5,836 nt of DNA from Candidatus Avelusimicrobium alvi (GCA_002329395.1 DCTQ01000033.1:1-5836); one strand, 5' to 3'. Positions 1 through 5,815 are shown, counted from the first letter of the stretch. The notes: generated from the sequence alone by a model not told the origin. Numbers and translations are program-made.

Positions 1-536
1 TGGGCAAATACCAGAACATAAAGCAACAATTTACTGACTACAAACTCGCCCAGCTGCCGCCGGACGCAGGAGACGACGAACGGCAGAAAATTGTCAACCA
101 GGCCGACGAATACGCCACTTCATACATCTTATATACAAAAGACGACTTAAAAGCCGTACAGGCCATAAACAGGCAAGCCATGAAACAGCGCAACCCCGGC
201 ATGGGCGCGGCCTTGTATTCCAGCTCCGCCCCGGTGGGCAAACAGCTCAGCGATGATTTGGGCACCACCACTTTCTTCTACGGCAAGGATGACAGCTTTA
301 TTGACGCAGACCAAAAGCCGGGCTTTGCGGATCGGGCCGTCGTATTAACTGAAAATCTGGCGGACCAAATCGCTTTCTTCCAGCAAATTGCACAGGAGAT
401 GAAACGCAACGCGGCCAGAGAGGTGGTAACGGACAATACCCGCGCCGCCGCCGAAACGATACAGAAAAAAAGCGCGGAAGACCGAAAAGCCTTTGACAAA
501 AACAATAATTTGGGCGCCGCCGAACGCGGCCAGTAA
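1..536 (+). CDS. C-terminal part of an unrecognised hydrophilic protein (5' end outside window)
   Basis: The reading frame is open from base 3 to the TAA at 534-536, giving 177 visible residues. The first in-frame ATG is at 180, but the codons before it read as ordinary protein (for example NIKQQFTDYKLAQLPPDAG), so the gene most likely begins upstream of the window. I do not recognise the family. The visible part has no membrane segment or cysteine and is rich in Gln, Asp, Lys, Asn and Ala. Its middle has a Gly/Ser-rich stretch (GMGAALYSSSAPVGK), followed by a region that looks strongly helical (from about ENLADQIAFFQQIAQEMKRN onward) and a charged tail (KKSAEDRKAFDKNNN). A helical, possibly coiled, C-terminus is the most that can be said. 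It is the last gene of its transcription unit, since a strong terminator begins 16 bases after the stop. I am confident that it is coding; its function is unknown. Confidence 0.75.
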   Translation, partial: GKYQNIKQQFTDYKLAQLPPDAGDDERQKIVNQADEYATSYILYTKDDLKAVQAINRQAMKQRNPGMGAALYSSSAPVGKQLSDDLGTTTFFYGKDDSFIDADQKPGFADRAVVLTENLADQIAFFQQIAQEMKRNAAREVVTDNTRAAAETIQKKSAEDRKAFDKNNNLGAAERGQ

Positions 537-551
537 ATCCGCCCTGTTTCC

Positions 552-582
552 AAACGCCCCCGCTTGAGGCGGGGGCGTTTTT
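552..582 (+). terminator. Rho-independent terminator after the first gene
   Basis: A perfect 12-bp stem pairs AAACGCCCCCGC (552-563) with GCGGGGGCGTTT (569-580) around the 5-base loop TTGAG. It is followed by a run of five T (578-582), three of which lie in the stem. It sits 16 bases after the stop of the upstream gene, so it should separate that gene from the downstream operon. The matching A run on the left arm means it could also act on the opposite strand. Confidence 0.92.
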
Positions 583-592
583 GCGCTCTGCG

Positions 593-633
593 TTTGCGCC
601 GCTTTTTACCCGGGCTCCGGCGCCCGGCGCAAA
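593..633. repeat. G+C-rich inverted repeat with two competing pairings
   Basis: TTTGCGCCG (593-601) is the exact reverse complement of CGGCGCAAA (625-633), a 9-bp arm around 23 bases. Inside it, CCGGGC (610-615) can pair with GCCCGG (622-627) around a 6-base loop. The two stems share bases 625-627, so they exclude each other. Neither is followed by a T run on either strand, so this is not an evident terminator. It lies between the terminator and the promoter. It may be leftover terminator-associated structure or a DNA site; its role is unknown. Confidence 0.5.
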
Positions 634-647
634 AATCCGTTTCCGGG

Positions 648-676
648 TTTCTTTTCTGCCAAAAAACGGGTATAAT
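648..676 (+). promoter_or_regulatory. Predicted sigma-70-type promoter of the six-gene operon
   Basis: A perfect consensus -10 hexamer TATAAT lies at 671-676. With a 17-base spacer the -35 position is TTTCTT (648-653), a poor match to TTGACA, so the -35 is weak. There is no TG extended -10. Transcription would start near 683, giving a leader of about 60 bases before the ATG at 743. It is the only convincing promoter before the downstream genes and is placed correctly after the upstream terminator. A weak -35 beside a perfect -10 could mean dependence on an activator, but that is inference. Confidence 0.6.
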
Positions 677-699
677 TTCTATATCGGTTTCACGCGCGC

Positions 700-711
700 C
701 CGTACGTACGG
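700..711. promoter_or_regulatory. Perfect 12-base palindrome in the leader, possible operator
   Basis: CCGTACGTACGG is exactly self-complementary. It lies about 17 bases downstream of the predicted transcription start and 31 bases before the first ATG, where a repressor could block transcription. At the RNA level, CGCCC (697-701) can pair with GGGCG (713-717) to form a small hairpin just before the ribosome binding site. Either reading is possible; no known operator is recognised. Confidence 0.35.
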
Positions 712-742
712 AGGGCGACCTTAAACACAAGGAGTCCGGCTT

Positions 743-1297
743 ATGAAAAAACTGCTCGGCCTTTTACTCGTTTCTTCTTTTGTCCTGCTGGCGGGATGTC
801 ACCAGCAAAAAGAGTCCCCCTATAACCGCACCGACGATAAACAAGACTACGAGCGCCTGCTTCGCACGCACGTCTTTGCGGCGTGCTTAAACGAGGGCAA
901 ACCCTACGCCATGTATTCGCTGGCGAACCTGAACAAAAAACCTTCCGACAACGACCCCCGCTATAAAGTAACGTTCATCAACGGCCCGTGCGAAGGCAAA
1001 ACCGTCTGGACGACGGACGTGCTCTTAAAAACCGCCGCCGTGGGCACCGAACCGCTGCCCAAAGGCACCGTGCTTTTACGCAATTTTTGGAACCCGAAAG
1101 ATCCCTATGACCAGGACAAAACCGACCGCTGGCACAAAGGCGTGGTCAGCAGCTCAGAACGCCTGGACAAGGGCATCGTGGATATGGAATTTCCGCGCGA
1201 CCGCAACGATTTTATGCCGGCGCGCGAAGGCGTATACCTGCATAACCTGCGCCACATCACGCAGCCCGAAGTGAAGGACGTGCGTACGTTTCTGTAA
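743..1297 (+). CDS. Small lipoprotein of unknown function
   Basis: This is a 184-residue protein with a textbook lipoprotein signal: KK at positions 2-3, a hydrophobic core at about 4-16, and a lipobox ending LAGC with the lipidated cysteine at 19. The residue after it is His, not Asp, which agrees with sorting to the outer membrane if Lol rules like those of Escherichia coli apply. The start is supported by AGGAG at 730-734, 8 bases before the ATG. The mature part begins with a polar linker (about 20-35), then a compact domain rich in predicted beta strands, with short turns such as LPKGTVLLRNFW. Two further cysteines, at 48 and 83, could form a disulfide in the periplasm. I recognise no enzyme motif and cannot name the family. 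It is the first gene of the operon, 36 bases before the barrel gene. Confidence 0.85.
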   Translation: MKKLLGLLLVSSFVLLAGCHQQKESPYNRTDDKQDYERLLRTHVFAACLNEGKPYAMYSLANLNKKPSDNDPRYKVTFINGPCEGKTVWTTDVLLKTAAVGTEPLPKGTVLLRNFWNPKDPYDQDKTDRWHKGVVSSSERLDKGIVDMEFPRDRNDFMPAREGVYLHNLRHITQPEVKDVRTFL

Positions 1298-1323
1298 CCC
1301 GCAGAACCGAATGGAAACCCGTT

Positions 1324-1328
1324 AAGGA
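1324..1328 (+). promoter_or_regulatory. Ribosome binding site deciding the barrel gene start
   Basis: AAGGA at 1324-1328 runs into the ATG at 1328 with no spacer, but stands 5 bases before the second in-frame ATG at 1334. The second ATG is therefore the more likely start. Confidence 0.6.
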
Positions 1329-1333
1329 TGAAT

Positions 1334-2065
1334 ATGAATATCAAACGTTTAACCGCTTTACTCGCCTGCTTGCTCTGCCCTTTTGCTTTGCAGGCCGCGC
1401 AGGGGGACCCCATCAGCCTGGAAACCATGATTATTGACGTCCCCACCGCCGAAACTTTTGACCGCTACCAGGCCTCCTTTTTAACCCGCGCCTACGACCA
1501 CGGCACGGTGATGGAAAGCATAGACTTCGGCGTCTACCCCCGCATTAACATCGGCGTAAGCATTGCGGCGCACGAACTGCTGGGCTCGTCGGACGATGTA
1601 CGCGTGCTGGACCCGGACTTCCAGGCCAAATGGAAAATTTACGACGGCAGCCTCTACCTGCCCGCCATCGCCATCGGCTACGACGGCCGCCGCTACGGCT
1701 ACGGATACAACGAGCACCGCGTATATGCCGACACCAAAGAATACTTGGATGACCGCAAAGGCGGCTACTTAACTTTAACGCGCGAAATCATCGTGCCGGG
1801 CCTCAACGCCACGGCCGGGATGAACTTTTCCGACTTTGACTGGGACGAACTCTACTGGTTCACCGGCATGTATTACAACCTGGGCGACAAAGTGGGCCTG
1901 CTCGCGGAATGGGACAATATCCGCAATATGCGCGACTCCCGCCTAAACCTGGGCGCACGCTTTTACCTGCACCCCTCCCTGGCGCTGGACGCGGCCGTGC
2001 GCCGCATCGGCCGCGGAGACGAAAGCGAACGTATTCTACAAATCCGCTACGTAACCAATTTTTAA
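1334..2065 (+). CDS. Predicted outer-membrane beta-barrel protein, family not named
   Basis: From the ATG at 1334 this is 243 residues; a start at 1328 would add only Met-Asn. A signal peptide is visible: Lys4-Arg5, a hydrophobic core at about 6-19, and likely cleavage after Ala21 (FALQA). The mature protein alternates polar and aromatic or aliphatic residues, as in transmembrane strands (for example GSLYLPAIAIGYDGRRYGYG, YLTLTREIIVPG, KVGLLAEWDNI, LNLGARFYLHPSLALDAAVR). Asp/Gly-rich turns separate these strands. It ends in Asn-Phe; a C-terminal aromatic residue is the usual signal read by the BAM machinery on outer-membrane barrels. The pattern loosely resembles YjbH-like barrels, but it is far shorter than YjbH, so I give no name. 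It could be a structural protein, a small channel or an export partner for its neighbours. It lies 9 bases before the HAMP gene. Confidence 0.8.
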   Translation: MNIKRLTALLACLLCPFALQAAQGDPISLETMIIDVPTAETFDRYQASFLTRAYDHGTVMESIDFGVYPRINIGVSIAAHELLGSSDDVRVLDPDFQAKWKIYDGSLYLPAIAIGYDGRRYGYGYNEHRVYADTKEYLDDRKGGYLTLTREIIVPGLNATAGMNFSDFDWDELYWFTGMYYNLGDKVGLLAEWDNIRNMRDSRLNLGARFYLHPSLALDAAVRRIGRGDESERILQIRYVTNF

Positions 2066-2074
2066 GAGGAATTT

Positions 2075-2527
2075 ATGAACCAGCCCCCACAGCAGCAGCA
2101 ATTTAAAAGAAAGACGATTTTCATCAAGAAAAATCTCCAGCTGCGCTATATGATGCTGATTATTCTAAGCGTGCTGTGCGGGCTGGCGATTATGACGTTT
2201 GAACTCACGGCCACGCTGGACGAACTGTTTGACGCTTATCCCGTCCTCGTACAGCCCATTTACGACGAATTTATCCCCATCGCCGCCAGTTTCTTTTACA
2301 AAATCGCCATTTACCTGCTTTTCGTGGTGCTTATTTCCGCCATCCTTTCCCACAAAATGGCCGGCCCCGTGTACCGTTTTGAACAGACCTGCAAAGCCAT
2401 CGCCAAAGGGGATTTTTCCCAGCGCGTTCATCTGCGCCAGGGCGACCAGCTGGTTGAACTGCAGGACGAATTTAACAAAATGATGGACCGCGTGGAAGCG
2501 GAAATCAATAAAAATAAACAGAAGTAA
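2075..2527 (+). CDS. Two-TM inner-membrane protein with a stand-alone HAMP domain
   Basis: This 150-residue protein has a Gln-rich start (QQQQ at 6-9) and a basic stretch (KRKTIFIKKN, 11-20). TM1 spans about 26-44, a short periplasmic segment of about 25-28 residues follows, and TM2 spans about 73-91. A HAMP domain fills about 92-143, with the conserved proline in AGPVYRF (Pro98) and the typical second helix (DQLVELQDEFNKMMDRV). HAMP domains normally pass a signal from a membrane sensor to a kinase, cyclase or methyl-accepting output domain, but here the protein ends right after HAMP in a Lys-rich tail. No output module follows in any frame, because the next gene starts at 2543. It may dimerise with, or regulate, another membrane protein. 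GAGGA at 2066-2070 precedes the ATG by 4 bases, which supports this start. Confidence 0.9.
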   Translation: MNQPPQQQQFKRKTIFIKKNLQLRYMMLIILSVLCGLAIMTFELTATLDELFDAYPVLVQPIYDEFIPIAASFFYKIAIYLLFVVLISAILSHKMAGPVYRFEQTCKAIAKGDFSQRVHLRQGDQLVELQDEFNKMMDRVEAEINKNKQK

Positions 2528-2542
2528 CCGGGGGTTTTACCT

Positions 2543-3841
2543 ATGAAAAAAATTCTGGCGCTGCTGCTGGCGCTGATATGCGTGCAGACCGTTTACGCGC
2601 AAAAGGAGTACGGACTTAAATTTTCCAGCCTGATTAACGACAACCTGACGCTGGAAAACGCCATCCGCCTGGGCCTGGAAAATAATTCCGCCTTTCTTAC
2701 CGCCAAGCAGGAAATCATCATCGCCGAACAGAAAGTAAGCGAAGCGAAATTCCGCTACCTGCCGCAGTTTTCCCTGCAGGGCACGGCCACCTGGTACGAT
2801 TTGGACTACCCGATGGTCCTGCCCGATTCCGTGGCCAACCGCTTTCTGCCCGGCAACGGCCTCTACGGCGACAAAGACCAATTCTACGGCGTAGGCGTAA
2901 CCGCCACGCAGTACCTCTATTCCGGCGGCCGGATTAACGGCACGCTTAAAATGGCGCGCGCCAATTTAAAACAGGTGCAAAGCCGGTACGAAATCGTCAA
3001 AAACGCCGTCGTGCTGGACATTAAAAAATCTTTCACCGGCCTGCTTTACGCCCAGCACAACGCCAAACTCACGCAGGAAGTGCTGGCCCTGAGTGAAAAA
3101 TGGTATAAACACCCGACGGGCGACCTGTGGAACAAAATCCGCATCCGCGCCCTGCTGGCCGATTTAAAAAGCAAACGCAACCAGGCCGAAAGCGAACTGA
3201 AAAAAGCCCAGCTCGCCATGCTGGTCAGCTTAAACAAAGAGCTTAATTCGCGCGTAACGATTAAAGGGGATTTTGCTCCCGTCAAAACCGACTGGGACCT
3301 GCCGCACTTAAACCTGTGGGCCATGGAATTCCGCCCGGAATTAAAATCCGCCATTTACGCGCTGGAAGCCGATAACATCGCCATAGACCTCGCCCTGTCC
3401 AAACGCTACCCGGACGTCATTTTAAACGCTTCTTACGAACAGCTGGGCGTGAACAGTTTAGACGACGTCAACAAACAGGTATCGCTGGCCGTGCGCCTGC
3501 CGATTCCGTATAACTTCTCCGAGCAAATCGCCGAAAAGAAAGCCGAACAGCAAAAAAGCTCCCTGCGCCGCGCGGCTATTGAAGACAAAATCCGCGTACA
3601 GGTGGCCGAAAGCTTTGAAAATATGCTGTTCTGGCAGACCGAAGTGCTGGACCGCCAAACCGCTTACAATGAACTCAACACGCTCCTGACGCAGGCGGCC
3701 AAAAACACCCCCAAGACGGGAACGGCCCCGCTGGAAGCGTTGCAGGATTACCTCCAGGCGGCCCAAGGCTATTTTCAAGCCGTGCGCAATAACGCAGTGG
3801 CTAAAGCCGAACTGGAATGGGCCATCGGCCAGGATTTGTAA
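2543..3841 (+). CDS. TolC-family outer-membrane efflux protein (OEP family)
   Basis: This 432-residue protein has a signal peptide at 1-19 (KK, Leu/Ala core, VYA cleavage site before Gln20). The family shows in the first repeat: the opening LTLENAIRLGLENN helix, the following helix ending RYLPQFSLQG, and the strand plus turn QYLYSGGRINGTLKMARANL. Long Ala/Gln/Lys-rich helices follow to about 235. The second repeat (about 258-432) has the strand DVILNASYEQLGVN, the strand AVRLPIPYNFSEQIAEKKAE and a last helix ending AELEWAIGQDL. Length is normal for OEP proteins, which trimerise into a channel through the outer membrane and a periplasmic tunnel. They usually need a membrane-fusion adaptor and an ABC, RND or MFS pump, and none is encoded nearby. 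The Shine-Dalgarno is weak (GGGGG at 2530-2534, 8 bases before ATG). Its stop codon overlaps the patatin start by one base, so the two are probably translationally coupled. Confidence 0.93.
   Translation: MKKILALLLALICVQTVYAQKEYGLKFSSLINDNLTLENAIRLGLENNSAFLTAKQEIIIAEQKVSEAKFRYLPQFSLQGTATWYDLDYPMVLPDSVANRFLPGNGLYGDKDQFYGVGVTATQYLYSGGRINGTLKMARANLKQVQSRYEIVKNAVVLDIKKSFTGLLYAQHNAKLTQEVLALSEKWYKHPTGDLWNKIRIRALLADLKSKRNQAESELKKAQLAMLVSLNKELNSRVTIKGDFAPVKTDWDLPHLNLWAMEFRPELKSAIYALEADNIAIDLALSKRYPDVILNASYEQLGVNSLDDVNKQVSLAVRLPIPYNFSEQIAEKKAEQQKSSLRRAAIEDKIRVQVAESFENMLFWQTEVLDRQTAYNELNTLLTQAAKNTPKTGTAPLEALQDYLQAAQGYFQAVRNNAVAKAELEWAIGQDL
3831..3834 (+). promoter_or_regulatory. Ribosome binding site and TAATG junction deciding the patatin start
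   Basis: AGGA lies 6 bases before the ATG at 3841, and the TolC stop TAA (3839-3841) shares its last A with that ATG. This favours 3841 over the longer frame that begins at 3817 inside the TolC gene. Confidence 0.75.
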
Positions 3842-4803
3842 TGAACGCTTTTCTGCGGCGGGCTTTCGGGCTTGCGCTTTTAATTCCTCTGCTGGCGCTT
3901 CCGTCCGCCGCGCTCCAGGTGCAGACGGATGACGAAATTCTGCGCGATTTTATGTGGGAGAATTTCACTTCGCTCCCGCAAAAAGACCGGCCCAAAATCG
4001 GTCTGGCGCTCTCGGCCGGCGGCGTACGCGGCTTTGCGCACGTGGGCGTGCTGGAAGCGCTGGACAATGCCGGTATGCCCATTGATATGATTTCGGGCAC
4101 CTCCATGGGTTCCGTGGTGGGCTCGCTTTACGCCGCGGGGCTTCCCACCGAACGACTGTGGGAAATCAGCAACCATATGACGATGGACAAAATCACGCCT
4201 GATTTTAACGTGATGGGCCTCCTGCGTTTTCTGTTTGCCCGCCGACTGCCTTCTTCGGCCAACCTGACCACTTTTTTCCACGACCAGCTGGGCGATATGC
4301 GCTTTGAAGATTTACAAATTCCGTTCACCTGCGCCGCCATGGACATTAAAACCGGCGAACGCGTGGTGTTTGATTCGGGCCCGCTGGCCATTGCCGTGCG
4401 CGCCAGCATGAACCTGCCCGGCGTATTTGAACCCGTGCATTACCGCCACCGGGCTCTCGTAGACGGGGCCGTGGTGGACTACCTGCCCGTGGAATCGGTT
4501 AAACTGATGGGGGCGGACTATATTATCGCGTCCGTTACGCCGCCTGATTTTTATTCCAATACGCCCAAATCCGTAGCCGCCTATCTGCTGCGCGTGGGCG
4601 ACGTGCGCGGCGCGGCGATGATTGAAGAATCGGCCCAAAAAGCCGATTTTGTGCTTACCAACCGCGTGCTGGACATCGGCACGCTGGAGCTGGACAAATT
4701 ACACAAGGCGGGCGAAGTGGGTATCAAAGAAGCCAACCGCCACTTGGGGGAATTGCAGGAGAGCATCCTGCTTTTTGCATTGCCATATGTTTTTAAACCG
4801 TAA
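3841..4803 (+). CDS. Exported patatin-like phospholipase
   Basis: From the ATG at 3841 this is 320 residues. It begins with a signal peptide: Arg6-Arg7, hydrophobic core at about 8-20, likely cleavage near Ala24. The patatin fold is clear. The oxyanion-hole loop is SAGGVRG (58-64) followed by FAHVGVLEAL; the nucleophile elbow is GTSMG with Ser88; and the catalytic aspartate is Asp208 in DGA. The helper motif ASMNLPGVFEPV lies between. All dyad residues are intact, so an active lipid acyl hydrolase is expected, most like the RssA/NTE-type bacterial patatins. The exact substrate (phospholipid, lysophospholipid or other acyl ester) cannot be read from sequence. The C-terminal 110 or so residues are helical, and there is no room for the POTRA and barrel domains of PlpD-type autotransported patatins. 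The signal peptide places it in the periplasm or beyond. It overlaps the TPR gene by 17 bases. Confidence 0.93.
   Translation: MNAFLRRAFGLALLIPLLALPSAALQVQTDDEILRDFMWENFTSLPQKDRPKIGLALSAGGVRGFAHVGVLEALDNAGMPIDMISGTSMGSVVGSLYAAGLPTERLWEISNHMTMDKITPDFNVMGLLRFLFARRLPSSANLTTFFHDQLGDMRFEDLQIPFTCAAMDIKTGERVVFDSGPLAIAVRASMNLPGVFEPVHYRHRALVDGAVVDYLPVESVKLMGADYIIASVTPPDFYSNTPKSVAAYLLRVGDVRGAAMIEESAQKADFVLTNRVLDIGTLELDKLHKAGEVGIKEANRHLGELQESILLFALPYVFKP
4755..4771 (+). promoter_or_regulatory. Small hairpin enclosing an AGGAG sequence before the TPR gene
   Basis: GCAGGA (4755-4760) pairs perfectly with TCCTGC (4766-4771) around the loop GAGCA. The left arm contains the only Shine-Dalgarno-like sequence (AGGAG, 4757-4761) near the TPR start at 4787, but it is 25 bases away. 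Ribosomes finishing the patatin gene would melt this hairpin, so it may tie translation of the two genes together. It may also be chance within coding sequence. Confidence 0.3.
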
Positions 4804-5770
4804 TCTTTTACCGCTTGCGCTGTGCGCGCTGCTGCTGGGCGGATGTTCCACGTCCCAGACGGGTTTTCTGGGCCTGGCTCCGGCGGGAGACCGCCGGGAT
4901 TACATCTATGCCCGCGACTTATACGCCCAACAAAACTACACCAAGGCCATTGAAGAGCTGACCGAATACATCTACAAAACCAAAAACGTCAAACGCCGCG
5001 AAGCGCGCGCCTACCGCCTGCTGGGAATGAGCTACGAACAGCTGGGCGATTTAAGCAAAGCGCTGGAAGTGTATTTGGAAGCGTTGGAATTTCACCCCAA
5101 CAATGTACCGCTTTTACTGGCCGCCGCCAGCCTCTACCAGCGTACGGATTTGACGGACCGCTCAATGGAGCTCTACGAACGCGCGCTGGCGCAGGAACCC
5201 AATAATTTAGAAGCCCTGGCCGGCCAGGCCGCCAACTACAGCGCCATGGGTTTCTACTCCAAGGCCCGTTCGTTCTACGACAAATTTTTTGAGTTAAACC
5301 CCGAAGCCGGGCCGCAATACCGCGCGCGCTACGCCTATACGTTTCTGCGCCAGCGCAATTATCAAGACGCATTCATCCACATCACGATGGCCCTGGCGCA
5401 GAACGACCAATCCCCCGATTTCTGGCTTCTAAGCGCCAAAGCGGCGCGCGGGCTCAACCGGCCGCAGGATGCGCTGTCCGATATGGAAGCCGCCCTCGCG
5501 CTGGCCCCCAACCGCAAAGATCTGCTGGCCCATAAAGCCCTGTGGCTCTACGAGGCCGGACAATACCGGGAATCCTTCCAAACGGCGGAACGGATTTTGC
5601 AGCATGAGCCCGGCAACCAGCTGGCGCTGTTTATTCAGGCGATGGACGAATACTACCTGGGCCGTCCCCAAGACAGCCGCCGCCACATGACGGCCGTGCG
5701 CGAGGGCAATAAAGATTCCTTCATCGGCCGGGTGGCGGACAAACTGCTGACAGCCGCGCCCCAACGCTAA
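4787..5770 (+). CDS. TPR-repeat lipoprotein
   Basis: From the ATG at 4787 this is 327 residues. The frame extends upstream to 4622, but that part reads as an out-of-frame shadow of the patatin gene (Trp-, Arg- and Cys-rich). The start at 4787 gives a clean lipoprotein signal: Asn4-Arg5-Asn6, core 7-16, lipobox LGGC with the lipidated cysteine at 20, then Ser, which suits the outer membrane. After a short linker, tetratricopeptide repeats of about 34 residues fill nearly all the rest, roughly seven in number. Clear ones run at about 38-64, 73-104 (ARAYRLLGMSYEQLGDLSKA) and 107-138, with repeats ending in motifs such as HPNN, EPNN, NPEA and APNR. TPR proteins bind partner proteins, so a scaffold role for the patatin, TolC or barrel products is plausible. 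It overlaps the patatin gene by 17 bases and lacks a close Shine-Dalgarno, which suggests translational coupling. It is the last gene of the operon. Confidence 0.9.
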   Translation: MFLNRNLLPLALCALLLGGCSTSQTGFLGLAPAGDRRDYIYARDLYAQQNYTKAIEELTEYIYKTKNVKRREARAYRLLGMSYEQLGDLSKALEVYLEALEFHPNNVPLLLAAASLYQRTDLTDRSMELYERALAQEPNNLEALAGQAANYSAMGFYSKARSFYDKFFELNPEAGPQYRARYAYTFLRQRNYQDAFIHITMALAQNDQSPDFWLLSAKAARGLNRPQDALSDMEAALALAPNRKDLLAHKALWLYEAGQYRESFQTAERILQHEPGNQLALFIQAMDEYYLGRPQDSRRHMTAVREGNKDSFIGRVADKLLTAAPQR

Positions 5771-5782
5771 ATTATTTCTTAT

Positions 5783-5815
5783 GAAACTCCCCGGGCTTAC
5801 GCCCGGGGTTTCTTC
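5783..5815 (+). terminator. Rho-independent terminator closing the operon
   Basis: CCCCGGGC (5789-5796) pairs perfectly with GCCCGGGG (5801-5808) around the loop TTAC. After a two-base bulge on the left, GAAA (5783-5786) pairs with TTTC (5809-5812). The following T tract is imperfect (TTTCTTCTGTTT). It begins 12 bases after the TPR gene stop. The remaining bases to 5836 show nothing recognisable. Confidence 0.82.

Noticed and set aside
593..633. Possible second terminator
   Set aside because: The stems are followed by A residues rather than T on the + strand, and no T run follows on the - strand.
278..730. Reverse-strand frame of 150 residues crossing the first gene and the intergenic region
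   Set aside because: It is antisense to a convincing gene, spans the strong terminator and promoter, and its Arg/Ala/Ser-rich translation looks like shadow coding.
564..746. Forward 60-residue frame between the first terminator and the lipoprotein
   Set aside because: It starts in the terminator loop, has no ribosome binding site, is Arg/Leu-rich from G+C-rich non-coding DNA, and runs through the promoter.
1334..1369. Lipobox-like LLAC near the start of the barrel protein
   Set aside because: The cysteine at 12 leaves too short a hydrophobic core after Lys4-Arg5, and the core continues to about residue 19, so an ordinary signal peptide fits better.
3817..3840. Upstream ATG giving the patatin eight extra residues
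   Set aside because: It lies inside the TolC coding sequence, would place extra residues before the signal peptide, and lacks the well-spaced AGGA that the ATG at 3841 has.
3880..4281. Reverse-strand frames within the patatin, TPR and TolC genes
   Set aside because: They are His/Gly/Arg-rich complements of strongly supported genes, with no start signals or family motifs.
4622..4786. N-terminal extension of 55 residues on the TPR protein
   Set aside because: The segment overlaps the patatin gene, reads as Trp-, Arg- and Cys-rich shadow sequence, and would bury a perfect lipoprotein signal in mid-protein.
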